NCBI GenBank assembly: GCA_026545225.1
Contig: CM048853.1
Coordinates: 17,362,755-17,426,754, forward strand
Direction: 5' to 3'
From: Cornus controversa
Lineage: Eukaryota; Streptophyta; Magnoliopsida; Cornales; Cornaceae
Length of the DNA stretch: 64,000 nt
The notes under the pieces were generated by a model, which did not search any database, had not been told where the DNA came from, and was given only the letters and a program-made list of their open reading frames with translations. Each line of letters starts with the position of its first letter. Within the stretch, counting starts at the first letter, position 1. The position numbers and the translations under genes are program-made. This document shows, piece after piece, positions 45,386 through 57,428 of the stretch.

Positions 45386-47419
45386 TTAAGTCGGATAGAC
45401 GGGATCCGTCAAGTCGACGGACTCCACGTCTCTTCTTGGCACAAATCCTTCCACACAATGTTTCAACCTTTGGCCATTAACTTTCATCAAAGTGATTTCA
45501 AACAATTGCTCATCCGAGAATGAGTCTCGAATAGGTAATGCATCGATCACCGGCTCAAACTCGATTCGAGATAAATGATCCGCAACCACATTCTCCGTCC
45601 CCTTTTTGTCTTTTATCTCCAAATCAAATTCTTGCAGCAATAAAATCCATCGAATAAGACGCGGTTTGGTTTCTTTCTTCGCCAATAAGTGTCTTAATGC
45701 TGCATGATCAGAGTAAACAACCACCTTGGACCCCAATAAATAAGAACGAAACTTGTCCAAGGCAAACACTACAGCTAGAAGCTCTTTCTCTGTGGTTGTA
45801 TAATTGAGTTGGGCATCAGAGAGAGTCTTACTAGCGTAGTAGATGACATGTGGTCGTTTCTCTTCTCTCTGTCCCAACACAGCTCCCACTGCATAATCAG
45901 AGGCATCACACATGATTTCAAAAGGTATAGCCCATTTTGGAGACTGCATAATTGGTGCAGAGGATAACAGAGACCGAAGCTTTTCAAAAGCTTTCACACA
46001 ATCTTCATCAAAGATAAAGGGAACATCTTTCGATAACAAATGGCATAATGGTCGAGCCACTTTACTGAAATCTTTGATGAATCTTCTATAGAACCCGGCA
46101 TGGCCTAAGAAAGATCGAACTTGCCTTACCGAAATTGGATGAGGCAGAGTTGCAATTAGGTCGATCTTTGCTTTATCAACTTCAATGCCCCTCTCTGAAA
46201 CAATATGGCCTAATACAATACCTTCTTTCACCATAAAATGGCTCTTCTCCCAACTAAGTACCAAATTTCGTTCTCGGCACCTTTGAAGAACAAGTGATAA
46301 ATTGCTCAAACAGTGTTCAAAGGATGATCCAAAAATAGAGAAGTCATCCATGAACACCTCCAAGAATTTTTCCACCATGTCAGAAAAGATGGCCATCATA
46401 CACCTCTGGAATGTAGCCAGAGCATTACATAATCCAAAAGGCATACGACGATAAGCAAAAGTACCAAAGGGACAAGTGAAAGTGGTCTTCTCTTGATCTT
46501 CTGGATCCATAGCTACTTGGTTATAACCAGAGTAGCCATCCAGAAAGCAATAATAGCTCTGACCAGCTAACCTTTCAAGTATTTGGTCAATGAATGGAAG
46601 AGAGAAGTGATCCTTCCTTGTCATAGAATTGAGCTTTCTGTAATCAATGCAAACACGCCAACCTATGGCAGTACATTGTGGAACAAGCTCTCCCATGGAG
46701 TTAGGGACAATGGTAAGACCAGATTTCTTTGGAACCACTTGTGTCGGACTCACCCATGTGCTGTCAGAAATTGGATCAATGATTCCTGCATCAAGTAATT
46801 TGACAACCTCTTTCTTTACCACCTCCTTCATGTTGGGGTTCAGTCGCCTCTGTGCCTCTCTAGTTGGCTTACATCCTTCTTCCAAATGGATTTTGTGCAT
46901 GCAAACTGAGGGATCAATGCCCTTAAGATCAGCAACACTCCATCCAATTGCTTCACGATGTTGGTATAAAACCTCTACTAAGCTCTTCTCTTGAACTTCT
47001 GTCAGATCAGAGGCAATTATAACAGGAAGAGTTTTATGTGCCCCCAAGAATACATACTTTAATTTATCAGGCAAAGGCTTCAATTCTAATTCTGGAGGGG
47101 ACTCCAACGAAGGCACTAGGGGAGTGCTAGATAGAGAAGGTAGTGGCTCAATTGGAATTTTCCATGGTGAAGTATTCTGAATAGCATCCACTTCCAGCAT
47201 AGCATGCACTTCTTCACACAACCCTTCATCATTAATGTTCTCAAAGTCATAAAAAGACTTACATACCTCCAGGGAGTTTCGAGATATAGAGGATGAAACA
47301 AATTCCTCCACACATTCATCAATATCATCCATGCAGAACACATCACTTTGATCTGGGGGGTGTTGGATAGCATTGAACACATTAAGCTTGACATTCATAT
47401 TGCCAAATGAAATATCCAT
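45386..47419 (-). pseudogene. pol: Family A reverse transcriptase and RNase H, with pol tail
   Basis: 677 codons are open. The N-terminal 160 residues are the protease-RT linker ([13 protein letters not shown]). RT spans about 190-385: [30 protein letters not shown] at 293, [13 protein letters not shown], and FMDDFSIF at 356. The connection is [16 protein letters not shown] and [15 protein letters not shown]. RNase H spans about 500-620: [48 protein letters not shown]. It closes with the family tail [10 protein letters not shown] and DLTDPVY. RT copies element RNA to DNA. Part of a broken element. Confidence 0.94.
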
Positions 47420-47467
47420 GATCCCCGACCTACAATTTATGCAAGCATCAGCAGTAGCTAAGAAAGG

Positions 47468-48130
47468 TCAACCAAGGATCACAGGAATGTGCCTCTTCGG
47501 ATTGTGAACTGGCTCAGTGTCAAGTACAATGAAATCAACAGGAAAGTAGAACTTGTCCACTTTAATGAGCACATCTTCTATGATTCCTCGGGGTTGCTTT
47601 GTTGATCTGTCTGCAAATTGTAATACCACCGAGGTAGGCTTCAATTCTCCCAAGCCCAATTGTAAGTAAACTGAATAGGGTAGCAAATTCACACTTGCAC
47701 CCAAATCAAGAAGAGCTTTATCCACATGGTGCTCCCCAATAATACATGAGATAGTTGGAGCACCAGGATCTTTGTACTTGGGAGGAGTACACTGCTGAAT
47801 TATTGAACTTACTTGTTGTGGCAGCATTACTTTCTTTGGCACATGGCTTTCAGAATGCCTTTTCTGAGTGCACAAGTCCTTCAAAAATTTTGCATAAGGA
47901 GGAATTTGCTTGATGGCATCAAGGAGTGGCAAATTAATCTTCACTTGGCGAAACACCTCCATCATGTCATGCAGCTTGTCCCCTTGCTTCCCCAATTTAG
48001 ATGCTTCAAGAAAACGTTGTGGGAAAGGAGCCTTGGGCTCATAAGGAATTTCAGCACTTGGACTTGTGGTCACTTTTTCTTCTTCTTTCTTCTCACCCAC
48101 CTTATTGTCAATTATTTTCCCACTTCTCAA
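47468..48130 (-). CDS. pol: Family A protease region
   Basis: 220 codons on the minus strand. A Lys/Glu-rich start ([19 protein letters not shown]) is followed by MMEVFRQVKINLPLLDAIKQ and the aspartic protease with LLDLGASVNLLPYSVYLQLG, then FADRSTKQPRG and HIPVILG. It lies between gag and RT, as in all Ty3/gypsy elements. The DLGAS active site is shared with B and C. Confidence 0.88.
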   Translation of the reverse strand: MRSGKIIDNKVGEKKEEEKVTTSPSAEIPYEPKAPFPQRFLEASKLGKQGDKLHDMMEVFRQVKINLPLLDAIKQIPPYAKFLKDLCTQKRHSESHVPKKVMLPQQVSSIIQQCTPPKYKDPGAPTISCIIGEHHVDKALLDLGASVNLLPYSVYLQLGLGELKPTSVVLQFADRSTKQPRGIIEDVLIKVDKFYFPVDFIVLDTEPVHNPKRHIPVILG

Positions 48131-48142
48131 AGTGGTAATGGC

Positions 48143-49651
48143 TTAAACTTGCTCATGGTGTGGGTTGCTTGTGGAAGCTTGCATCCCTCTTGGATTAGCA
48201 ATTGGTTGACTAGGGAGCTTCCCTTCTTCTCTTCTGCATAGTGAAGTAACAAGCTGTCCAAACTGAGATTCCAGTTTGGCAATGGATTGAGAATGCGAGT
48301 GCACTAGCTGAACTGTAGATTGTACTGTTGCTGCAGTAGCTTGCACTGTCTCTATGAGAGAATCAAGCTTGTCAAATTTAGACAAGGTAAGTGTCAGCTT
48401 GTCTTCAATAGCAAAAATTCTTTGGGTCATAGGACTTTGTGTTTGATATTGCTGTTGAGGCACAAAAGTCCTAGGTTGATATGATGGCTGCATTGCTGCC
48501 CCTTGGTTACTGTAAGAAAAACCAGGATGGTTCCTCCATGTGGGATTGTAAGTATTACCTCGTGGAGGATTCATTGGTCCAGTGAAAGTAGCTTGAACTT
48601 GCTCATGTTGAATATCAAAAAATTGCCCCACCGAAGGACAATTGCTCATGTTATGCATAGGACTAGAGCAAAATTCACAAGGGCCTAACAATGAAGAATT
48701 TGAAGCAGAAGGAGTTTGATTGGCAGCCATGATTGCTGCCACCTTCTGTGCAATTAAATCAATATCAGTTGGTATAGCTTCTGAAGTACCAACCTCAAAA
48801 ATCCCATCAGTCTTCCTTATAATGGCAAGTCTGCTAGAACGAGTAGAGGACACATGTTGTAGAGAGTTGTCACTAAGATTTTCAAATAAGGTCCATGCAT
48901 CTTCTTCACTCTTCAACATAAAAGTACCTCCACATGACGCATCAACCATCTGTCTGTTGGCTTCTGTGAGCCCTTCATGAAAACTCTGCACTAGTTGCCA
49001 CTTAGGAACTTGATGATGGGGACACTTCCTAAGAAGGTCCTTGAATCTTTCCCATGTCTCATAAAATTGTTCCCCCTCATGTTGGGAGAAACCAGTGATA
49101 GCACGTCTGAATTGATTGGTCTTCCCTATCGAAAAATACTTCTTGAGAAACTCATGTTGCATCTGAGTCCAAGTCGTGATAGAACCAGCCGGTAGGGAGT
49201 TAAACCAATACTTTGCTTTGTCTTTCAGAGAGAATGGAAAAAGTCTCATTCTGAAAGCATCTTCAGAGAAGTTGTGAATTTTTGTAGTTGAGCACACTTC
49301 AATGAAGTCATCCAGATGCTTGTAAGGGTCTTCTTGAGTCAGCCCAAAATAAGATGGTAGCATCTGAATAATGCTGGACTTGATCTCATAATTCTGTGCT
49401 GTGACATTAGGCAATTGAAAACCTGCTGGCGAGGTATATGTCTCACGAACATAGTAGTCCCTCAGCAATCTAGCTCTTTCTCCATCAGCATTAGGAACAA
49501 GGTCGTTATTCCTCTCTTCTGCCATGTCTTCAATTAATTCTTCCTCTTGCACAATTGTATCAACAGGGATGTTCCTCTGTTGTCTAAGAGTACGTTCAGG
49601 CTCAGGATCAAGAGGTATCAAAGGATCAGTTACAGAACGACGACCTTGCAT
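48143..49651 (-). CDS. gag: Family A gag, first tandem copy
   Basis: 502 codons. It opens MQGRRSVTDPLIPLDPEPER, as in the tandem copy. The gag domain lies at about residues 90-240 (FSLKDKAKYWFNSLPAGSI at 140, FLKKYFSIG, ETWERFKDLLRKCPHHQVPK). The zinc knuckle CEFCSSPMHNMSNC is at about 325-338. A P/Q-rich tail and a helical repeat (HSQSIAKLESQFGQLVTS) end it. The ATG lies about 120 bases after the primer site, a shorter leader than in B. Confidence 0.93.
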   Translation of the reverse strand: MQGRRSVTDPLIPLDPEPERTLRQQRNIPVDTIVQEEELIEDMAEERNNDLVPNADGERARLLRDYYVRETYTSPAGFQLPNVTAQNYEIKSSIIQMLPSYFGLTQEDPYKHLDDFIEVCSTTKIHNFSEDAFRMRLFPFSLKDKAKYWFNSLPAGSITTWTQMQHEFLKKYFSIGKTNQFRRAITGFSQHEGEQFYETWERFKDLLRKCPHHQVPKWQLVQSFHEGLTEANRQMVDASCGGTFMLKSEEDAWTLFENLSDNSLQHVSSTRSSRLAIIRKTDGIFEVGTSEAIPTDIDLIAQKVAAIMAANQTPSASNSSLLGPCEFCSSPMHNMSNCPSVGQFFDIQHEQVQATFTGPMNPPRGNTYNPTWRNHPGFSYSNQGAAMQPSYQPRTFVPQQQYQTQSPMTQRIFAIEDKLTLTLSKFDKLDSLIETVQATAATVQSTVQLVHSHSQSIAKLESQFGQLVTSLCRREEGKLPSQPIANPRGMQASTSNPHHEQV

Positions 49652-49773
49652 ATATTTACCAAAAGCACCTGAAAAGAAAACAAAAACAAAATTAAAAATA
49701 AAATATAAAAATTTCCTAAACTAAAAATCCAATTAAAACTAATTCTGTAAAATCCAATCAATCAAATAGATAA

Positions 49774-49791
49774 TCCCCGGCAACGGCGCCA
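49774..49791 (-). other. Primer binding site (tRNA-Asp), first A unit
   Basis: The reverse complement is TGGCGCCGTTGCCGGGGA, five bases from the LTR end at 49797. Confidence 0.95.
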
Positions 49792-49796
49792 AAAAT

Positions 49797-51302
49797 TGAT
49801 TCGTGTGTGAGTGTGACTCAAAAAGTATACCAATTAAAAATTTCCACACTTCGCAATAGAACGAATTCCTTGCAGAATAGGGCTATCGAAAGGGGTATCG
49901 TACCTCAGGGATTATGGTCTGATGAGTTGGAATACGGAACTAATTCTAATTAAATTTATAAGAAAAGAATTCTGATTTTTAAACTAATTAAAAAGATAAA
50001 ATAAAATAAATCAAAGTAAACAAGATAGTGAAGATAATAAGAGAGAAACCTAGGGTGTTTGACTTCACCACTAACTCCACAATCAATGGTCAATTGAATC
50101 AACTATAGGGGAATTACATCATGCATAAGTGGTGTCGGTGGCTACAAGCTCACCTTCATCCGTCAAGAAGATAACATATGATTAAGGCTAAGCCATGGAC
50201 TATCTTCGATTGGCATGGGCCATCTGCCTAACTACTCTAATCTAGGGTGCAGTATGGTTCATCTTCTCTAGGCATAATCCATCAAAGCTCATAACAATAT
50301 ATTCAGTGATTACCATTGTGTAATAATCTCTCTCATGATCACAGAAAACAAGAGGGATTGAGTTCAATAACAACAACTAAATATCTAAGACAAGATAAGA
50401 AATCATTGAGATTGAATTTACAAGACTTTTATTGCTCAATTCTATAATAAGAATCCTCACAATTACACAATCTATGCATGTATATAAAGGTCCCCAATAA
50501 TTAAAACAATCAAACCATTGATGCTTTGTTAGGGCTACATCAAAACCCTAGTGGATGAACTAGCCGCTCATGGTAGAAGAAGAAGCTTCAACTGTTGAGG
50601 AAGAAGGCATCATCTTCATGAATTATGCGTATGACTATGTTCTCCAATGGCTCTGCAATATGTTTCTGTTCTCTTCTCAGCCCTCTCAGACTCTCCAATC
50701 TCTGTGTAAGCTCTCCCAACTCAGCCTCCAAGTCTTCACTTTATTCTCCAAGAGAATACACCAAAGTCCTAATCCAATTAGGAATAAATTAGGGTTTCCC
50801 GCAGCACTAATCAGGTGGGTTTTTCCTGCTGACTTCGGCCCAACTTTTGACCCACTAGAAGTCCGATTTACGGAATTTTCGTGAAATACAAAAGTGTGCA
50901 GAATCAAATTTCGTTCAACCAATCGCGAGAAGTATGTCGATTTGAGACTCGAAAATAAGACTTCTGGTCCGTTTTCCAAAACGGGATTAAGACTGCATTA
51001 TGCGCAGATTTGGGCTTCAGGCCCGAAACCTTCTTAAGCTGCTGTAATTCTCTTGGACCTCTTTCTTGGGCTGATTTGAGTTGAAATAAATGGTTGAGTG
51101 AATCTCCTTGATGTAGGCTTCATCTCACCATCTTGGATGTCTTCTTTAAAAGCCCAAAAACTTGGTTTTAACTGAAATAATCATTAAGGCCCTGAAAATA
51201 CAGAAAACACTAAAACAAAGTAAAATCACAAAATAATCTATCACTAAGAGAATAAAATACATAAGTTAAGAGGCTAGAATGCGTAACATTCAACGCCGAT
51301 CA
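49797..51302 (-). repeat. Family A 5' LTR, minus strand
   Basis: 1506 bp, the same length as the LTR at 40120-41625 and almost identical. Its outer end (51302) abuts plus-strand family A internal sequence. Confidence 0.95.
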
Positions 51303-51794
51303 TGTAGTGGCCATGAAAGATAAGCCACCTTGGAGGATTCCTCTTGAACCACTTCTCCCTATTTCAAACACTCCTTCGGTGCCATTATTAGAGTCTTCTC
51401 CATGGGTAAAATTGAAACATCTTCCGTTAAGGCGAAGAGATGTATTTTTCGAAGCCAATGAGACCATTCCGGTCACTTTGAGTTTGGCACAAGGAAGTGA
51501 GGATCATATAGAGGGGATGGTGTTAAATCTTCCCAAGCGATGTGGCATTGGGTGAACTCTCAATTGAAGTCGATGATCGTCGCTTACGGACGTTAAATTG
51601 TAGGGGTTGTATGTATTTCTATCCTTTTAATTTCTTTAGTTTTCTTTCTTTTAATTTTTAGTTCATGTTTTCTTAGTTTTTCTTTCAATATTAGGTGTGT
51701 TTAGTGTATTTTCTTTGAGGTTTTGATGTCTTAGTTGCTTCCGAGGGATACCGGGAGGTGTGTTGGGGTATTTGGACCCAAAACAGGCGAAAAA

Positions 51795-52050
51795 AGGCCC
51801 TCTCGGTCGACCTTGGGCGATAGAGACTTCAAAAGTACCCTTCCCGGTCGATCTTGGGCGATGGACAGCCCAGTTCGGACCAGTAGGGGCGATCGATCGC
51901 CCCCCTGTAGGGGGATCAATCGCCCGAAAAAAAAAAATTTTAAAAAAAAAAAAAAAAATTTGAAAATTTTGTTCCCAGGTGGGCGATCGATCGGGACATT
52001 CTGGGGGATCGATCGATCGGGACATTCTGGGGGATCGATCGCTCGAAAAA
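51795..52050 (+). repeat. A-type palindrome array, plus-strand A copy
   Basis: GGGCGATCGATCGCCCC, GGGGGATCAATCGCCC, GGGCGATCGATCGGG and a duplicated GGGGGATCGATCG, with TCTTGGGCGATGGA units upstream. A-runs interrupt the array (51928-51960 and 52045-52062). Confidence 0.85.
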
Positions 52051-52204
52051 AAAAAAAAAAAATTTCTTCTCTTTTTCCCCTCTCCTTTGTATTCAATGTC
52101 TTTTGATCATTTTAATTTATTTTATTTATTTATTTTTATTTTTCTTTCCCCTATTTTCACTTGGTCTTGGCGTTTAGTGGTTGTTTTGACAGGTTCTAAC
52201 ATCC

Positions 52205-52359
52205 AAGTTTGGGGGTGTGCTTGCATTGCCTTCATGCTAGTGGTGTGCTCTATTTTCTTGTCACTCATTCTCCAGATTTCTGGTAACATCGTTCTTACTC
52301 TTCTCTTTGCTTTGATTAATAGTACATTGAGGACAATGTACAGTTTAAGTTTGGGGGTG
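52205..52359 (+). promoter_or_regulatory. Internal polypurine tracts and hairpin, plus-strand A
   Basis: AAGTTTGGGGGTG at 52205-52217, the hairpin ACATTGAGGACAATGT at 52324-52339, and TAAGTTTGGGGGTG at 52346-52359. The terminal tract is at 53591-53603. Confidence 0.75.
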
Positions 52360-52825
52360 AGGCGATGCCTTATTTAGGTGCTTTATTGCATTATGGGGGA
52401 AATTTTTGTGAAATTCTTCTTATTTTAGGATTTTATTTTCTTAGTTTTTTATTTATTTTCTTTTGTTTTATTTTTAGATAGAATGTTTTGACATTATTCA
52501 AGGGATTAATACCTTATGTAGGTGCGTAACTTGCAATTTTTGAGTATGTTTTAAATTTTTGAAAACTGTGGTTTGAATTATGTGGTTTTAATCATGGTTT
52601 GCAATAACATGTTTTGGAGTGATTAATTTTAGTTTCCTTACATGCACAAACACACTAGCATAGTCTGATGTGGTATAAACTTTGGCTTTGAGTTATTGAG
52701 TTACACATGCTTGATATTAATTAGTATCTCTTGAGAATGAGTATCAATGATGTGTTTTACTTGACTTTAATGAAAAAGAAAAAAAAAGTGATGAATAAGC
52801 AAATCAATTTGATCCTTTTCATGAG

Positions 52826-53045
52826 TAACCGGGCTTCTATGCCTCAGGAAGCACGGAGTGTTCGCGTCAAAAGTGAAAGGGTGAGAAAAGAAGAACATTG
52901 GTTATCTTGATTTGTAGCCTGACTGATTCGAGTAATTAGGTTCTTCGGGGTATCTTAAAGCCTAGTGCCCTAAAGCCATCTGGTTTGGGAGCCACTGACT
53001 GAAAGCTTGCTACATGGATCTTTCAGAAAGCTTAATAAATCAAGA
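52826..53045 (+). other. Conserved 3' noncoding block, plus-strand A
   Basis: GGAGTGTTCGCGTC, CTAGTGCCCTAAAGCC, TGGTTTGGGAGCCACTG and GCTACATGGATC match the blocks in B and C. Confidence 0.72.
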
Positions 53046-53603
53046 CATTGCACAACCAATGAAGCAATGAAAAAAAGGAATGATGAAAAAAAATAGAAAA
53101 GTCATGTATGCATGTTGGGAAGTATGATTTTAATAAGGGGAGCTATTGAGTTGAAGGGGTATGTGCCTTAATATATTCAGAGCTTGGTTATGCTACATGA
53201 GATGAATGCTAGTTCACTTTACACGAGGGAGCTAGAGTTGATTATTTTGAGATATGTTGATGTGAATTATGCATAGGAACCATTGCTTTGAATTATAGAA
53301 TTTGAAAGTTTGAAATTATTCTTGAATGCAAGTTTGTAACTATGTATTGTAATCTTCTTCTTGAATTAATGTTGAAACAGAATTTTGAATGTTTGTGGGT
53401 AACATTTCTGGAAACCCTCACGAGCCTATACTAGTCCACTAGGGGGAACCTAGGGGTTTAAAGGCTTATTGCATATGCTAAATGCAATCGTTTCTCCCAC
53501 GAAAGTGGAGTTGGGTAGTTTAGTTAGTATTTGTTAGTTTCTTTTGTTTTAGTTTTCTTTTATTCTATTGCTAAGGGACTAGCAATATGTAAGTTTGGGG
53601 GTG

Positions 53604-54962
53604 TGATAGGCGTTGAATGTTACGCATTCTAGCCTCTTAACTTATGTATTTTATTCTCTTAGTGATAGATTATTTTGTGATTTTACTTTGTTTTAGTATT
53701 TTCTGTATTTTCAGGACCTTAATGATTATTTCAGTTAAAACCAAGCTTTTGGGCTTTGAAAGAAGACATCCAAGATGGTGAGATGAAGCCTACATCAAGG
53801 AGATTCACTCAACCATTTATTTCAACTCAAATCAGCCCAAGAAAGAGGTCCAAGAGAATTACAACTGCTTAAGAAGGTTTCGGGCCTGAAGCCCAAATCT
53901 GCGCATCAAAAGTTGGGCCGAAGTCAGCAGGAAAAACCCACCTGATTAGTGCTGCGGGAAACCCTAATTTATTCCTAATTGGATTAGGACTTTGGTGTAT
54001 TCTCTTGGGGAATAAAGTGAAGACTTGGAGGCTGAGTTGAGAGGGATTGGAGAGAACACAGAGAGAGGCTGAGAAGGCTGAGAAGAGAACAGAAACATAT
54101 TCGCAGAGCCATTGGAGAACGAAGTCATACGCATAATTCAGAAAGATGATGCCTTCTTCCTCAACAGTTGAAGCTTCTTCTTCTACCATGAGCGGCTAGT
54201 TCATCTACTAGGGTTTTGATGTAGCCTTAACAAAGCATCAATGGTTTGATTGTTTTAATTATTGGGGACTTTTATATACATGCATAGATTGTGTAATTCA
54301 GAGGATTCTTATTATAGAATTAAGCAATAAAAGTCTTGTAAATTCAATCTCAATGATTTCTTATCTTGTCTTAGATATTTAGTTGTTGTTATTGAACTCA
54401 ATCTCTCTTATTTTCTGTGATCATGAGAGAGATTATTACACAATGGTAATCACTGAATATATTGTTATGAGCTTTGATGGATTATGCCTAGAGAAGATGA
54501 ACCATACTGCACCCTAGATTAGAGTAGTTAGGCAGATGGCCCATGCCAATCGAAGATAGTCCATGGCTTAGCCTTAATCATATGTTATCTTCTTGACGGA
54601 TGAAGGTGAGCTTGTAGCCACCAACACCACTTATGCATGATGTAATTCCCCTATAGTTGATTCAATTGATCATTGATTGTGGAGTTAGTGGTGAAGTCAA
54701 ACACCCTAAATTTCTCTCATATTATCTTCATTATCTTGTTTACTTTGATTTATTTTATTTTATCTTTTTAATTAGTTTAAAAATCAAAATTCTTTTCTTG
54801 ATAAATTTAATTAGAATTAATTCCGTATTCCAACTCATCAGACCATAATCCCTGAGGTACGATACCCTTTTCGATAGCCCTATTCTGCAAGGAATTCGTT
54901 CTATTGCGAAGTGTGGAAATTTTTAATTGATATATTTTTGAGTCACACTCACACACGAATCA
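53604..54962 (+). repeat. Family A 3' LTR, plus strand
   Basis: 1359 bp, TGATAGGCGTTGAATG to CACACGAATCA, preceded by AAGTTTGGGGGTG. It forms an inverted pair with the LTR at 49797-51302. The same LTR end is found at 1-487. Confidence 0.94.
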
Positions 54963-55123
54963 CAGAGTCTTTCCAAGAGCCATCCCGCGCTTGATCTATT
55001 ATTCCCGACCATCCACCGCCGTTCGACATAGTCCGAGATCGTCGCGAGCACACTCACGCTCTTCTCTTCGCGGCTGCGAGTGGGTCTTCATCTTTTGGTG
55101 CCGATCATCATCTTCACCTTAAG

Positions 55124-55516
55124 GTAAGTGATGCATGGCTACATTTTGCATACTTTCTCGCTATTTTTGGTAGTTTTACGGCGTAATAAACATAGACAGA
55201 TGATGTTGGGTTGGAATGGTGCATTTGCGATATTCATAACGGGATTTTGCGGGTTTCGGGGGGTAGGAATTCATGTATGGGGAAATATTGCGTTATTTTT
55301 GCTTCGAATGCTTACTGTACGGTATGCAACTGCGGCCCCTTCGTTTCGGTTGCATCCGCTTACGCTGCCTCTTTGAGAGCGAATTTTGGAATTCATGAGT
55401 CAGCACCATGGACTAGGACCTCATTTTCATTTTTCTTCTTTTATTTTTATTCTTAGTTTATTATTTCTTTTATTTTTATTTTTATTTTTTTACGTAATTT
55501 TTGGAATAAAGTGCAG
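55124..55516 (+). other. Predicted intron in leader of env-like ORF (B2)
   Basis: Donor TTAAG|GTAAGTG and acceptor AAGTGCAG, with a T-rich tract before it, as in B1 (22776-23164). The ATG follows at 55531. Confidence 0.6.
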
Positions 55517-55530
55517 ACTATTCCGAGATC

Positions 55531-56700
55531 ATGGCGAGGGTAAAGAATTCCCCCGATTCTGTGCGAGAAGTGCCCGGGCGAGCCTTCCGGTCTCGGAAGT
55601 TTCACCCGGAGCAGATATTTGACCTAGGCGAGTTCGAGAGGCATCCCGACAACGCATGGACTATTGCCGAGCTCAGGAGGCGTCGCCTCGACCGATTGTG
55701 TGTGCCTCCCACTGATGTGGCACACGAGCGCTTAGTGCAGGTCTTCTATGAGCGCAGGACCTACTCCTGCACAGCGCCGGACACATTAGAGACGGTCGTG
55801 GGCACCACGACAATCACCATTACGCCGAGCCGGATTGCACAGATGCTCAGCATCCCTCACCAGCAGCCTCCCGATATGGTTGACCAGGACGGTCGACCAC
55901 TTTACAGGGCCGCGCTTCCAGCAGACTCGACACTATTTTCCATCGTGATGGACATGTGTGGCGGGGCGTTTACCACGGCCAGTCATAATTGCACTTCCAA
56001 ATCGATGTGCCCGAGCAGATTATGGTTCCTAGACACCGTTCTCATCACGAACGCGTGTCCTCTGCAGCACGTGGCAGAGCGCAGGGGTGACCTCCTCCGT
56101 TGCCTTTATGCTTTCCACACGGGCACGTGGTTTTCTGTCCCGTCGCTGGTATGGGGGCAGATGTTCAAGGTCTGGGACGGCCTCGTCAACAAGAGGATGC
56201 GGCGAGCAGCGAGCTGGTGGCTTCCCTTCCCTTTCCTGGTCGCAGCTTTTCTGAGCCGTGCCAGTATACCGGTCAGTGATACTGACATTCTGTTGGCACC
56301 GCCCACCCGCTTCACATCTACGTAGTGGGAGCGGGTGAGGCGACACTTAGAGCGACAGGACCACCAGGGTGATCCACCAGATGATGTAGATATGGATGCC
56401 CCGGTGGAGATGGATGAGGGAGAGCCGGCCGAGGGTGAGTTCGATGATGAGGAGATGGAGGAGGAGGAGATGGATATTGCTGCAGAGCGGCACGACATCC
56501 TAGCGACTGGTTATTCCTGCCTTACAGCTGATGTTGAGCGGCTCTAGCAGGGTTTTGAGGAGCACGTCCAGGCGACGCAGAGTCAGCTGGAGGGCATTCG
56601 ATCGAACATTTCTTCTCTGGCACAGGGTCAGAGGGCGATTCTAGACGAGTTCCGAGCCTTCCGGCAGGACCTGCAGCTCCTGTTCGCAGGTCGAGCTTCC
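55531..56700 (+). pseudogene. B2 env-like ORF (plant transposon protein domain)
   Basis: It opens MARVKNSPDSVREVPGRAFR, then FHPEQIFDLGEFERHP, LRRRRLDRLCVPPTDVAHER, LVQVFYERRTYS, SKSMCPSRLWFLDTVLI, GDLLRCLYAFHTGTWFSVPS and VWGQMFKVWDGLVNK. This is the putative plant transposon protein domain. An acidic run (EEMEEEEMD) and a coiled-coil tail follow. Very similar to B1. No signal peptide or membrane helix. The region is GC-rich, unlike its AT-rich flanks. Broken fossil, only lightly decayed. Confidence 0.83.
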
Positions 56701-57428
56701 ACCTCCACTTCTACAACCACCACCACCACCCGCCCTCGAGTAGCTCTATATATATTTGCACTTACTGTTTTACTTTCTGTATTTTCTTTTCTTTCTTTTT
56801 CTTTCTTTATGTTTAATAGGCCATGTTGGCCATGTTTTCTTTCTTTTTATGCGTATTCCAGCTACATGTACGATTTGTACTGAACTCATTTTCATATATA
56901 TGGAATACAGTTATCTTTTCTTTTATATCATGTGTTATTTTTCCTGTCTTTATTTTTGCTTTCTGTCAATATATCTGTTCTTTATACTTTGACTATGTAT
57001 GTAGTACCACTTGTCTAATTGTTATATGCGATTCAGTTGATGATTTCCGTTTATTACCGCCTGGTTTCAATTCCCAATACTGTTGAGATTACTTCAACGC
57101 AGTATGGCGTTAATAAAAAAAGGCAGCCCCTTTGCATGCTATACGTTAGCGTGCCTGGATAGTCAATATCTTATCGCATAGACCTCTTAGACAATTGGGA
57201 AACACCAGTTCAGAGCCTTAGATATGCAGTGATCTTGGCATTGTCCGTTTGTGCATTATTATATCATTATGTTCTTTTCATATACTTTTTGTTCCTTTTA
57301 ATGCTCGTGGTATCTAGTTGGAGTTCTGTGCAGGTTTTTCTTATTTGCAGGAGGACCGCTACTATGGAATACCATTTTTGTCGCATTCTGCAGTCCCAGT
57401 ACTTTCTTTCCTTGTTCTTCTTGTTCAA

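Larger units (their letters stand above)
38385..51302 (-). mobile_element. Athila family A tandem: two units sharing one LTR
   Basis: Read on the minus strand: LTR (49797-51302), primer site, gag, protease, RT/RNase H, env-like ORF, polypurine tract, LTR (40120-41625), then a second primer site and second gag down to 38385. The middle LTR is 3' LTR of one unit and 5' LTR of the next. The repeated LTR+gag piece (about 3.24 kb) recurs at a period of 9677 bp with only a handful of differences. The two LTRs differ at about three places in 1506 (about 0.2%), so it is very young. Some parts of the pol set were not recognised. Broken, with a few breaks. Confidence 0.93.
51303..54962 (+). mobile_element. 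Family A element, plus-strand 3' half
   Basis: It starts in the protease-RT linker of pol (AMKDKPPWRIPLEPLLPISN at about 51310), then the region after pol with A-type palindromes, three polypurine-like tracts, the conserved 3' block and the LTR 53604-54962. It is a related but distinct copy of family A, with an LTR of 1359 bp. Its left end is the head-on junction with the minus-strand tandem, and its right end joins B2. Broken fossil, 5' half absent. Confidence 0.88.

Noticed and set aside
51303-51307. TGTAG at the end of the family A LTR as a target duplication
   Set aside because: It equals the B2 duplication by chance. No partner copy lies at the other end of the A tandem, which has no LTR there.
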